Assembly: GCF_020515625.1 (NCBI RefSeq)
Contig: NZ_JAIWPJ010000001.1
Coordinates: 1,488,001-1,552,000 of the forward strand
Direction of reading: 5' to 3'
Length of the DNA stretch: 64,000 bases
Source of the DNA: Natrinema amylolyticum
GTDB taxonomy: Archaea; Halobacteriota; Halobacteria; Halobacteriales; Natrialbaceae
Made by a program: the position numbers and the translations under genes. A model generated the notes under the pieces. It was not told where the DNA came from. It saw only the letters and a program-made list of their open reading frames with translations, and ran no database searches. The stretch's first letter is position 1. Every line of letters starts with the position of its first letter. Below, piece by piece: positions 25,051-33,057 of this stretch.

Positions 25051-26235
25051 ATGAATCGAATCACAGTCGTTGCACTCGCCTTCCTCGTCACGACGGCGGC
25101 CCTCCCGGCCGCCGCGGTCGGCGCGGGTGCGAGCGCAGCATCGCCCTCCCAACAGAGCGACGGCAGCGCCGACGCGAGCGCCTACGCGGGCACTCACGTC
25201 GCCTTCGACGCCTCGAGCAACGCCCTCGTCGACTACCGCGTCGACGGCGAGCAGGTGTTCGAGAACGTGACCGTCGCGTCCCAGAGCGACCACCACAGTC
25301 GAACCGATCTCGGTTCGAACGTCGGGCTCGACGCCGTGGCGAACCTCTCCGGACTCGGACTCGACCTCCGAGCCCAGTCCGAGACGCGCGCCGAGATCGC
25401 AACTGAGGGATCCGCGTCGATGACCGCTCACGACAGTGAGCGCGGGATCCTGACCGTCGACGCCGGAACCGAGGCCCAGTACGTCGAAGTGGACCTCGCC
25501 GATAACAGTACGGCCACCGCCGAAAGCGACGACCGCGTCGTCGTCAACGGCAGCGAACGCACCGGTGCGTTCGTCGTGGTCGGCGACGGCGAGGTGGCCG
25601 TCACCGAGAACAGAACCGTGACCGCGGACCTCGAGAGCGACTCGACGCTGGTCTTCCGCTCGTACGCCGAGGGCGAGCGCGACGAGAACGCCGCCGAACA
25701 GGAGCGACTGATCGCCAACGGGACGGCGACCGCCGAACTCTACGCCGAGGAGCGCGACGGCGAGCGCGTCGCCGACGTCGCGACCTACGGCCAGGACATC
25801 GCGGTGAACGCGTCCGAAGAGAGCCGAGACCGCCTCGAGATGTCGATCGAACGCGCCCAGCACGAGGGAACGGTCGTCATCACGAGCGTCTCCGAGGCCG
25901 CCGTCGCCGGTGCCGAGAGCGCCGACGATCTCGCGGTGACCGTCGACGGCGAGGCCGCCGCACGGGCCTCGTCCTACAGCGAACTCGAGGGCGGTATCGG
26001 CGAGGAACCCCGCTACATGGTGACCCAATCGAGCGACGCGGCGGCCGCCGCCGACGTGCTCGTGGCGATCGACCACTTCTCGGAGCGAGACGTGGTCGTC
26101 CAGAGCGCCGACGGGAGCGGTGACGACGGCGGGAGCGACGGTGACGGCGAGGGCGAAGACAGCGTCCCCGGCTTCGGCGTCGGCGCGTCGCTGGTCGCCC
26201 TGCTGATCGGTACCGCCGCCCGCCTCCGACGGTAA
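25051..26235 (+). CDS. PGF-CTERM surface protein, short paralogue
   Basis: 394 residues from MNRITVVALAFLVTTAALPA (Sec signal). The mature part is about 25 residues of linker and then the same beta-rich domain as the upstream gene (SAYAGTHVAFDASSNALVDY, VDGEQVFENVTVASQS, LVFRSYAEGERDENAAEQER, HEGTVVITSVSEAAV). An acidic-Gly linker and the PGF-CTERM tail (SVPGFGVGASLVALLIG, then RLRR) close it. It therefore differs from its neighbour chiefly by lacking the long repetitive N-terminal stalk. Expected to be archaeosortase-processed and exposed on the cell surface; binding partner unknown. The upstream in-frame extension to 24841 lacks coding character. Confidence 0.85.
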   Translation: MNRITVVALAFLVTTAALPAAAVGAGASAASPSQQSDGSADASAYAGTHVAFDASSNALVDYRVDGEQVFENVTVASQSDHHSRTDLGSNVGLDAVANLSGLGLDLRAQSETRAEIATEGSASMTAHDSERGILTVDAGTEAQYVEVDLADNSTATAESDDRVVVNGSERTGAFVVVGDGEVAVTENRTVTADLESDSTLVFRSYAEGERDENAAEQERLIANGTATAELYAEERDGERVADVATYGQDIAVNASEESRDRLEMSIERAQHEGTVVITSVSEAAVAGAESADDLAVTVDGEAAARASSYSELEGGIGEEPRYMVTQSSDAAAAADVLVAIDHFSERDVVVQSADGSGDDGGSDGDGEGEDSVPGFGVGASLVALLIGTAARLRR

Positions 26236-26750
26236 CGAACCGCCCTTCGGTCTTTCCGCGTTTTCGATCGCCGTCGGATAGCCGCACCGAATGACCGTCT
26301 TTTCGCGTTACTATCGCGTTTTTGCGTCAGTATCGAGCCCCGCACTCCGAGAGGCGTTGCGATCGTTGAGTTCGTGGACCGAGCACGGTATACGGGTGAC
26401 TCGAGTCCAGTGGCCCAGTCGTCAGTGTCCTGACGACACGTCATCGGTACCGTCGCGGTCCGAACACGAGCGACGACGAAAGGGAACGGAAGCGAGAGAA
26501 TTACGGCAGGCGGACTGTGGTGGAGTCCCGTTCGGGAAAACGGTGTGGGTGGGTGGACGGGTCCGCTCGCCGTCGAATCGTTCGGTGATCTAACCCATAA
26601 TACTACTCATAAATTCGTCCAAAGGAGGCCGTCCCGGCACGAGACCCGCGACGCTACGGCCGCTCCGCGCCGAATTCATCGCACAGCGAACGTACCGGAT
26701 CGATGACGGTCGGCCGTCGCTTTTTGAGGGGCGCTGTGATACCATCTACT
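26236..26750 (+). other. Intergenic region, 515 nt, no gene seen
   Basis: One 100-codon frame (26291-26593) has the Arg/Ser-rich look of non-coding sequence. An AT-rich patch (CCCATAATACTACTCATAAA, about 26594-26613) could be a promoter or a relic. No RNA gene or clear repeat was found. Confidence 0.4.
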
Positions 26751-27293
26751 GTGACTCGAGACGTCCGACGAGCGACGGTCGACGACGTCTGGGCCGTCCA
26801 TCAGGTCGCACGCGAGAGCTGGCACGCCGTCTACGACGACGTTCTCGGCCCGCAGACAGTTGACGACGTCGTCGACGAGTGGTACGCGATCGGCGACCTC
26901 GAGTCGTCGATTACGGAGGCGAGCGGCCGCGACGACGCGGCGTTCCTCGTCTCGACGGAGTCGCCCGCGAACGGCTCCGGGATCGGAACGAAGTATTACG
27001 GCTTCGGACACGCCGTCCCCTGGCCGGAGGATCCGTCGGTCGCGTTTCTCGCCCGGCTCTACGTCCGACCCGACGACTGGAACGACGGGGTCGGAACCGC
27101 GCTGCTCGATACCCTCGAGCGACAGTTCGCGACGGAGTTCGATCGCCTCCGGTTGGCCGTCCTCGCCGCCAACGACGTCGGCATCTCGTTCTACGAATCT
27201 CGGGGATTCGACCGCGTCGGGACTCGAGAGTCAGATCTGGCGGCGGGGCTCGAGGAACACGTCTACGAGAAACCGGTTTCGGGCGGAGACTAA
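26751..27293 (+). CDS. GNAT-family N-acetyltransferase
   Basis: 180 residues if started at the GTG at 26751 (VTRDVRRATVDDVWAVHQVA), which is the usual GNAT N-terminus; an upstream ATG at 26703 would add 16 basic residues. The acetyl-CoA region shows VAFLARLYVRPDDWNDGVGT with the variant pyrophosphate loop (W-N-D-G-V-G-T), then the C-terminal LAVLAANDVGISFYESRGFD strand-helix. It acetylates an unidentified amine substrate. A single gene before the alpha/beta hydrolase, 69 nt apart. Confidence 0.85.
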   Translation: MTRDVRRATVDDVWAVHQVARESWHAVYDDVLGPQTVDDVVDEWYAIGDLESSITEASGRDDAAFLVSTESPANGSGIGTKYYGFGHAVPWPEDPSVAFLARLYVRPDDWNDGVGTALLDTLERQFATEFDRLRLAVLAANDVGISFYESRGFDRVGTRESDLAAGLEEHVYEKPVSGGD

Positions 27294-27362
27294 CCCGATC
27301 GGACGGAGGGGCGGCCGAACCGGTCCAAACCGTTACCCGTCCGGTCATTGTATTGGTCTCAC

Positions 27363-28142
27363 ATGACAACCGGAGCGACGTTCGATTCCGCCGGCGTTCG
27401 TCTCGCGTACGACGATCTGGTTCCCGACGGCGACGGGACGGCCGCGCCGATCGTTCTCGTCCACGGCTTCGCCTCGAGTCGGTACGGCAACTGGCACGAC
27501 CGAGGCTGGGACGACGCGCTGCTCGAGGCCGGCCGGCGCGTCATCGCGCTCGACTGTCGAGGCCACGGCGAGAGCGAGCGACCGCACGACCCCGCCGCCT
27601 ACGAGACCGACGTGATGGCAGCGGACGTGGTCCGCCTCTTGGACCACCTCGAGATCGAGCGGGCCGACCTACTGGGGTACTCGATGGGGGGTCGGATCGG
27701 TACCGAGGCACTGTATCGCCACCCGGAGCGGTTCAACGCCGGCGTCCTGGCCGGTATCGGCACGGCGACGCTCGAGCCGAGCGACGCCGGCGACCGGATC
27801 GCGGACGGACTGCTGGCCGACGATCCGGACGACGTCACCGATCCGGTCGGGAAGCGGTTCCGAACCTTCGCGGAGACGACCGACAACGACCTCGCAGCGC
27901 TCGCGGCCTGCGCCCGGACGCGAACGGTGCCCGCCGGCTGGGACGAGATCGCACAGGTCGAGCACCCGGTGCTGATCGTCGCGGGCGAACGCGACGATAT
28001 CGCGGGCGATCCGAACGAACTCGCGGCCGGCTTTCCGAACGGCGAGGCCGTCGTCGTCGACGACGCCGACCACCTGACGACCGTCCCGGACGAGCAGTTT
28101 ACCGACGCAGTGCTCGAGTTTCTCAAGCGAGAAGGGTTGTAG
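27363..28142 (+). CDS. Alpha/beta hydrolase
   Basis: 259 residues. The oxyanion HG motif is in VLVHGFASSRYGNW (about 31-44), DCRGHGESERP follows, and the nucleophile elbow is GYSMGG (Ser about 105). The acid Asp is in AGERDDIAGDP and the catalytic His in DDADHLTTVPD. A small lid of helices lies in the middle. The arrangement matches 3-oxoadipate enol-lactonase/haloperoxidase-type hydrolases, but the substrate is not inferable. It starts at the ATG at 27363 rather than the TTG at 27348. Confidence 0.88.
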   Translation: MTTGATFDSAGVRLAYDDLVPDGDGTAAPIVLVHGFASSRYGNWHDRGWDDALLEAGRRVIALDCRGHGESERPHDPAAYETDVMAADVVRLLDHLEIERADLLGYSMGGRIGTEALYRHPERFNAGVLAGIGTATLEPSDAGDRIADGLLADDPDDVTDPVGKRFRTFAETTDNDLAALAACARTRTVPAGWDEIAQVEHPVLIVAGERDDIAGDPNELAAGFPNGEAVVVDDADHLTTVPDEQFTDAVLEFLKREGL

Positions 28143-28272
28143 CTCGAGTGCGCTCTACTTGCCCTCTTCCATACGGGATGGATGGTCCATTTGTAGCGGT
28201 GGCCGATGACTCGAGTTCGCTGCTCACACTGGCAACAGTGATTTCCATTCCCTCCCCAGCCGATTTCTACTC

Positions 28273-28445
28273 ACGGGCCTTCGGCCCGTTCGTATGGTTC
28301 GCGGGACCGTCGGTCCCGCGCTAACGCTCGCACTGCTCGCTCATCCACAGGAAGACGCTTCGCGTCTTCCACGCCTTCGTTCACTCCGTTCACGAAGACC
28401 TCGTACGGCTTCGGATCACGGTTCCCTTCGCGGTCACCGTGATCC
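28273..28445. repeat. Cluster of five inverted repeats between convergent genes
   Basis: Back-to-back hairpins: ACGGGCC/GGCCCGT (28273-28289), CGCGGGACCG/CGGTCCCGCG with a 1-nt loop (28300-28320), GGAAGACGC/GCGTCTTCC with loop TTC (28350-28370), CTTCGT/ACGAAG (28375-28397), and GGATCACGGT/ACCGTGATCC (28413-28445). They lie in the 360-nt gap between the hydrolase and the RNB gene, which point toward each other. Some may serve as terminators, but five in 173 nt is more than termination needs. No gene is seen here. Confidence 0.75.
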
Positions 28446-28502
28446 AGCGCGCGCCACCGCACGTGGTTCGATCGAGCAGAAAAATCGGACGATTACCGGC
28501 CG

Positions 28503-29801
28503 CTATAGCGTTTTCTCGGCTTCGCTCTCGTCAACGACTTCGATTCCGCGGTTGTTGACCGCCATCGGATCGAGGCCGACCTCCTGCAGGAAGTTCTTGT
28601 ACTCGCGCTCGCACTGCTCTGCGTCTTTCTGCTTGTCGCTGGCGCGATCGCAGAGTTCGACGAGGTTCTCGGGAACGTCGTTCTGGTAGACGATCCAGTG
28701 GTTGATCAGGTCGGAGAGCCGCCGAATGGGGCTCGTGAAGTGGCCATAGATCTCGAAGTTCAGCGCGTGGTGGCCGCCGAAGGGGTCGTTCATGTACCGC
28801 GCTCGGGGCATCACCTTCATCACCGCCCACTGGATCTTGTCCAGCTGGCGGCCGGGCGCTTCCTCGAGCGTCGCGTTGACGGCCTTCCGCGGGTCGTCCC
28901 AGGTGCTGCCGGGGATCGAGACGCCGTCTAAGTCCTGAATCTCCCGCAGCGCTTCGGACCACTCGTCGGGGCTGGGCTGGGGGTGCACTCGGTACATGGC
29001 CGAGACGCCGCGGTTCCACATGAGCTCGTGCGTGACGGCCTTGTTGGCCTTCAGCATGCACTCCTCGATGATGGTGTGGGCGCGGTCGCGACTCGGGTTC
29101 AGGACGAGCGAGCCGTCCTCCTTGCGCTGTTCGTGCATCTGCTCGGCGAGGTCGTAGACCAGCGCGTTCTCGTCGTGGAGCGGCGCGTCGGGGTCCTCGA
29201 GGCGGCTCTCGGCCTCCGCGTAGGTGAGTCGCTCGTCGGACTCGATGACCGACTTGTAGATCTCGATGTTCTCGTAGCCCAAATTCTCCTTGTCGAGGTG
29301 CATCTCGACGGTGTGGGCCAGTCGGTCCTCGTTGGGAACCAGCGAGCAGACCGTCTCGGCGAGCACCGGCGGCAGCATGTGGACCGTGTAGCCGGGGAGA
29401 TAGACCGTGTTGCCCCGTTCGACGGCCTCGTCCCACATCGCCGTGTCCGGGTTGACGTAGTGGGTCACGTCGGCGATGTGGACCCAGAGGACGTACTCGT
29501 CGTCGCGTTCCTCGATCGAGAGCGCGTCGTCGAAGTCCTGGGCGTCGATCGGGTCCGTCGTCCACGTCGTCAGATCCCGCAGATCCTGCCGCTCGTCGAT
29601 CTCGTCTTCGATTTCGGCCGTCACACCCTCCGTTCGGGCCTCGGCCTCCTCCAAGACTTCCGGCGGGAACTCGTCGCGGAGCTCGAACTTCTCGAATAAC
29701 TCCTCGCGCTTGTTCTCGAGATGGCGCGCGAGATCCTCCGAGACCTCGACGGGTCCCTGACCTTCCACGGTCCCGGCTTCGGCCTGTGCGTCGTCACTCA
29801 T
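28503..29801 (-). CDS. rnr: Ribonuclease R-type RNB-domain exoribonuclease
   Basis: 432 residues that consist almost only of the RNB catalytic domain. The active-site acidic cluster is in DPIDAQDFDDALSI (about 84-97), followed by VLWVHIADVTHYV, ERGNTVYLPGYTVHMLPPVL, and ALNFEIYGHFTSPIRRLSDL (about 347-366). Bacterial RNase R/RNase II are 640-810 residues with N-terminal cold-shock and C-terminal S1 domains; both are absent here, as is usual for the haloarchaeal form. It should degrade RNA 3' to 5' in the cytosol. Archaeal exosome genes are elsewhere. Divergent from the neighbouring 29853-30149 gene only by a short gap; both are on the minus strand. Confidence 0.92.
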   Translation of the reverse strand: MSDDAQAEAGTVEGQGPVEVSEDLARHLENKREELFEKFELRDEFPPEVLEEAEARTEGVTAEIEDEIDERQDLRDLTTWTTDPIDAQDFDDALSIEERDDEYVLWVHIADVTHYVNPDTAMWDEAVERGNTVYLPGYTVHMLPPVLAETVCSLVPNEDRLAHTVEMHLDKENLGYENIEIYKSVIESDERLTYAEAESRLEDPDAPLHDENALVYDLAEQMHEQRKEDGSLVLNPSRDRAHTIIEECMLKANKAVTHELMWNRGVSAMYRVHPQPSPDEWSEALREIQDLDGVSIPGSTWDDPRKAVNATLEEAPGRQLDKIQWAVMKVMPRARYMNDPFGGHHALNFEIYGHFTSPIRRLSDLINHWIVYQNDVPENLVELCDRASDKQKDAEQCEREYKNFLQEVGLDPMAVNNRGIEVVDESEAEKTL

Positions 29802-29852
29802 GACGAGGGCTACGCACGTGAGAGTGAAAGTCGTGTCGGGATGGGAACCAGG

Positions 29853-30149
29853 CTATCGCTCGCGTTCCTCGAGCGGACCGTAACGCTCCTCGACCGTCGA
29901 GAGATAGCTCTCGAGAAAGACGTCTCGGTCCCGTTCGCCGGCCTCGAGCTCGACAAGCAGCCCCTCGAGTTCGTCGCGAGGGTGATGACAGAGGTCGCTG
30001 TGGCAGGACTTACAGAGGTGTTCGAAGGTCTTGCCGTCGCGATCCCAGCGGTCACCGTGCTTGTCGTACTCGCGGGCCTCGTCGCGCGGGCGCTCGGTGC
30101 CACAGGCCAGACAGGTGACCGTCTCCGTCCGGTTCCGAGAGGGCCACAT
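29853..30149 (-). CDS. Zinc-ribbon-like small protein
   Basis: 98 residues from MWPSRNRTETVTCLACGTER; the longer frame to 30188 (MPIAKCDHAVGPC..) is possible. Two ligand clusters are visible, C-L-A-C near residue 13 and CKSCHSDLCHH near residue 45, so a single zinc ribbon or HNH-like finger is likely. A Glu/Leu-rich helix (DELEGLLVELEAGERDRDVF) follows. The family is not recognised beyond a haloarchaeal zinc-binding protein. Upstream of, and in the same orientation as, rnr with 51 nt between, so co-transcription is possible. Confidence 0.65.
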   Translation of the reverse strand: MWPSRNRTETVTCLACGTERPRDEAREYDKHGDRWDRDGKTFEHLCKSCHSDLCHHPRDELEGLLVELEAGERDRDVFLESYLSTVEERYGPLEERER

Positions 30150-30286
30150 ACACGGTCCGACGGCGTGGTCACACTTAGCGATTGGCACACGTTTCCCCCG
30201 TCCTGACGGTCAGGCCAACCGATTCACCGGGGCCGACCGGTCGCCGGAACGGGCCTTTTAACTCCGGACCGCGCGTTGCCCCGGAC

Positions 30287-30766
30287 ATGCAGGTCAAGTC
30301 TCGACATCACCTCCGTAGCGACGCGGTGTCCGATCTCGAGGAGACGCTCGAGGACCAACTCGGCGTCTCGCCCGAGGGCGACGCCTACGAGCGCGTCGAG
30401 TTCGAGGACACCGACTGGGAGGTCGTCCTCATCGACGGCGAGCCACGGGTCGCGTACTTCGACGAGGATCCGTTCCTGACGGTCCGCGGCGCGAACGCCT
30501 ACGAGCCCGAGAAGCGACTGGTCACCGTCGACGCGGGGGCCGTCTCGTTCGTCAGCGACGGGGCCGACGTGATGCGTCCGGGGATCACCGAGGCGACCGA
30601 GGACATCTCGCCGGACGATCTGGTCGTCATCGCGGAGGAATCGCACGGCAAAGTGCTCGCGGTCGGCCGCGCCCGCGTCGACGGCGCGGAGATGGCCGGC
30701 GACGAGGGGAAGGTCGTCGATTCGCTCCACCACGTCGGCGACGAACTCTACGAGTTCACGGGATAA
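30287..30766 (+). CDS. PUA-domain RNA-binding protein (MCT-1/Tma20-like)
   Basis: 159 residues from MQVKSRHHLRSDAVSDLEET. The N-terminal half (about 1-75) matches the pre-PUA domain of archaeal MCT-1-like proteins (WEVVLIDGEPRVAYFDEDPF). The PUA domain (about 78-158) has RLVTVDAGAVSFVSDGADVM, RPGITEATEDISPDDLVVIA and KVLAVGRARVDGAEM. Such proteins bind RNA, in eukaryotes at the small ribosomal subunit during reinitiation/recycling. The frame opens at 30182, but the added residues have non-coding composition. Confidence 0.88.
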   Translation: MQVKSRHHLRSDAVSDLEETLEDQLGVSPEGDAYERVEFEDTDWEVVLIDGEPRVAYFDEDPFLTVRGANAYEPEKRLVTVDAGAVSFVSDGADVMRPGITEATEDISPDDLVVIAEESHGKVLAVGRARVDGAEMAGDEGKVVDSLHHVGDELYEFTG

Positions 30767-30886
30767 TTCGTCCGCGACCGTCGAATCGATCGCTGCTGAT
30801 CGATCGCTTCTGCCGAGTCGCACTCGCTCGAGCGACCGCGCCGTCGGAGTCCGAGTCGTGCGGGCCGTGCGAGTCGATCGAACGCC

Positions 30887-31651
30887 TCACTCCGAGGCCG
30901 CGTCGAGCGAATCAGCTTCGAACGCGCCTTCGTACTGCGCGAGGGTGTCCCTGTAGCCCCGTTCCGCGAGCTCGTAGGTCTCTCGGAGGTCCGCGATCGG
31001 CGTCTCGGTCGCGTCGAGCCGCAGGTCGTTGTACGGCGGTTCGACGGCGTGTGACTCCGTCGTCTCGACGACCACCGCCGCGCTCTGGACCGACAGCTCC
31101 TCGCGTTTGTCTCCGCCCTCGAGGTCGCCGGCCGCCAGCGCATCGATCAGCCGCTTCGCGAGCGGATCAGTCTCGACGTCTTCCGTGACGGCGCTCGGGC
31201 CCGTCGAGGGGTCCGTCTCGTCGTGGACCGCGTTCGCCGCGTAGGCGTCGGCGGCCGCCTCGAGGACGGCCTCGCCGGTCAGCATGTTCCCCGCGACGGT
31301 GTAGTGATCGCCCTCGCGGTGGCCGTATTCCTCGACGCACTCGTCGCCGGAGAACGCGAAGGTCGTCTCGCTGTCGACGCCGTGTAGCTGGCGCTGGGGC
31401 GCGCCGTCGTCGGCGTTGAGCAGGGCCTGCAGGGCGTCGTCGATCGCGAGGCCATCGTCGACGTACTCGATTCCGCGCTCGCCGAGTTCGACGTTGACGA
31501 GACTCTGAGTCGCGACGGCGCCCCGATCGCTGACGAACGGACAGAGCGTCCCCACGCCCGGCAACCGCGTCGTGACCGCGACGCCGAACCGGCGGTGTCG
31601 GTCACCGCTCTCGGTCTCGTACTCCTCGCGAACGCAGATGCTGAACGTCAT
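30887..31651 (-). CDS. DUF1028 family protein (Ntn-hydrolase-like)
   Basis: 254 residues. The DUF1028 pattern is clear: MTFSICVREEYETESGDRHR, RFGVAVTTRLPGVGTLCPFV, GAVATQSLVNVELGERGIEY, GLAIDDALQALLNADDGAPQ, RQLHGVD and HYTVAGNMLTGEAVLEA. The family is predicted to be an Ntn-hydrolase fold with no established substrate; in bacteria it is often linked to peptide catabolism. The C-terminal third (PPYNDLRLDATETPIADLRE) is the usual accessory region. Monocistronic, divergent from sepF by 188 nt. Confidence 0.87.
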   Translation of the reverse strand: MTFSICVREEYETESGDRHRRFGVAVTTRLPGVGTLCPFVSDRGAVATQSLVNVELGERGIEYVDDGLAIDDALQALLNADDGAPQRQLHGVDSETTFAFSGDECVEEYGHREGDHYTVAGNMLTGEAVLEAAADAYAANAVHDETDPSTGPSAVTEDVETDPLAKRLIDALAAGDLEGGDKREELSVQSAAVVVETTESHAVEPPYNDLRLDATETPIADLRETYELAERGYRDTLAQYEGAFEADSLDAASE

Positions 31652-31839
31652 AGTTTCCGCGTTAGATGTGGCGGATTAAAAATCTATGGACGACCGGTGC
31701 CGTCTCGGTCGTCGGACCGATCCCGTCGACCGTCGATCGCACTCTCGGCGGGTTCGACCCGTCGCCGTCCCGGACAGTCCAGCCGACGGGACCGTGTCTG
31801 ACGTAAGAACTATACTGACGGCGGCGGTGGATACCGCCA

Positions 31840-32202
31840 ATGGGACTCATGAGCAAAATTCTCGGCGGCAACCAGTCCAGGTCCGTCGAGGACTACTCGG
31901 AACTGAACCTCGAGGACGTCTCGACGGGCTCCGCCGAGGCGGCGATGCAGGTACACATCGCGGAGGTCGGCAGTCAAGCTGACGCGATCGACATCAAAGA
32001 CGCCGTCTACGACGGTGACATCGTCATCGCTGACATCACGCGCCTGCGGACCGAGGACAGTACCGTCGAACACATCGTCGACGAACTCCGGCAGGTCGCC
32101 GAGGAGGTCGACGGCGACATCGTCCGAAAGGGCGAGGATCAGATGATCATCACGCCGACCGGCGTCCACATCAGCCGCGAAAAGCTGGGTCAGAAATTAT
32201 AG
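31840..32202 (+). CDS. sepF: Cell division protein SepF
   Basis: 120 residues. The N-terminus MGLMSKILGGNQSRS is the amphipathic membrane-binding helix of archaeal SepF. The rest is the SepF (DUF552) domain with DAIDIKDAVYDGDIVIADIT, VEHIVDELRQVAEEVDGDIV and IITPTGVHISREKLG. In haloarchaea SepF anchors FtsZ to the membrane and is essential for division. A short inverted repeat GGCGGT/ACCGCC straddles the region just before the ATG. The transcript unit appears to be the single gene. Confidence 0.93.
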   Translation: MGLMSKILGGNQSRSVEDYSELNLEDVSTGSAEAAMQVHIAEVGSQADAIDIKDAVYDGDIVIADITRLRTEDSTVEHIVDELRQVAEEVDGDIVRKGEDQMIITPTGVHISREKLGQKL

Positions 32203-32410
32203 CGGTCGTCATCGGCCGGTCGTTCGCTCCGCGGTCGACGCCGAATTGATTGCCGCGGCAGCCGCTTCTCGACAGTCAGACAGCCTCCGAATAGCGGCCG
32301 GATCCGCTGTTCTCGTTGGTAGTCACCGCTCCCGGCCGGCTTGCGGCGAACCGAACTAATGACGTCGCTCCCGCTGTCCGTTCGATCTGCATAAAATAAA
32401 CCGATACTCT

Positions 32411-32431
32411 CGCGTCGCGTTCAGCGACGCG
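32411..32431 (-). terminator. Hairpin terminator after the cold-shock gene
   Basis: CGCGTCGC/GCGACGCG with loop GTTCA is a perfect 8-bp stem 12 nt after the csp stop codon. On the minus strand it is followed by a T-rich run (GGTTTATTTTATGC, about 32387-32400). The intergenic stretch between it and sepF (32203-32410) holds no other recognisable feature. Confidence 0.6.
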
Positions 32432-32443
32432 TTGAACTCGAAT

Positions 32444-32638
32444 TTACGTGCGCTTGACGTTCGTCGCGCGCGGGCCCTTGGGAGCCTGTTCGATATCGAA
32501 TTCGATGTCTGTGCCTTCTTCGAGATCCGGACCGCCAACATCTTCCATGTGGAAGAAAACGTCATCGTCCGCGTCGTCCGTCTCAATGAAACCGTAGCCG
32601 CCTGTGTCGTTGAAGAAATCAACGCTTCCTTTCGCCAT
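32444..32638 (-). CDS. cspA: Cold-shock domain protein
   Basis: 64 residues (MAKGSVDFFNDTGGYGFIET...) covering a complete cold-shock OB fold. The RNP1-like motif is GGYGFIET and the RNP2-like motif is DVFFHMEDV; it ends QAPKGPRATNVKRT. It binds single-stranded RNA/DNA and is the typical short haloarchaeal Csp. The ATG at 32638 is chosen because MAKG starts are universal in the family; another ATG lies 9 nt upstream. A TATA-like CTTATCC lies about 30 nt upstream. Confidence 0.94.
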   Translation of the reverse strand: MAKGSVDFFNDTGGYGFIETDDADDDVFFHMEDVGGPDLEEGTDIEFDIEQAPKGPRATNVKRT

Positions 32639-33057
32639 TACAAACATACGTAGGGTCGATCGGGGGATAAGGCTTCCGAGAGTCACGCTATCACGACCGT
32701 CGGAGCCGTTCGTTCGATGTATGGAGCCAGCCATTCTTGCCGCGTTCTGTGACGATCCCGGCCGGCCGCGACTCCCGCTCGAGCGGCTTCGAACAGTCCG
32801 GTCCGTCTCGAGGGGCGAATAAAGGCGGGCCATATCAAGGGTAACGATACTGTCAGGAACGCCGACGCCTCACTGCCGCCGTTCGGGAGCGACGGTATCG
32901 CTTACCCGTACGCGTAGCTGAAAGGGGTTCCGAGCGCTACCGCCACTTACACAATGAGAACGGCAGTATCGAATCTTCGACAAGCGGGGCGAGCGACGAT
33001 TCCGCATCCGCCTCGAGCGGAGGGGGAGACCGACCGCGAGTGTGCGGGTGATCGCTC
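32639..33057 (+). other. 419-nt intergenic region, no gene seen
   Basis: It holds the divergent promoters of csp (minus) and the rhodanese-reductase gene (plus). AATAAAGG and CCATATCAAGG (about 32819-32841) are the only AT-rich elements, and they are more than 200 nt before the next start. One frame antisense to the csp upstream region (32604-32822) is judged non-coding. Confidence 0.35.

Noticed and set aside
26291-26593. 100-codon plus-strand frame after the second PGF-CTERM gene
   Set aside because: Arg/Ser-rich with no halophile acidity, no start context and no domain.
28143-28502. Insertion sequence or transposase remnant in the palindrome cluster
   Set aside because: No transposase-like frame, no terminal repeats of matching length and no target duplication were seen.
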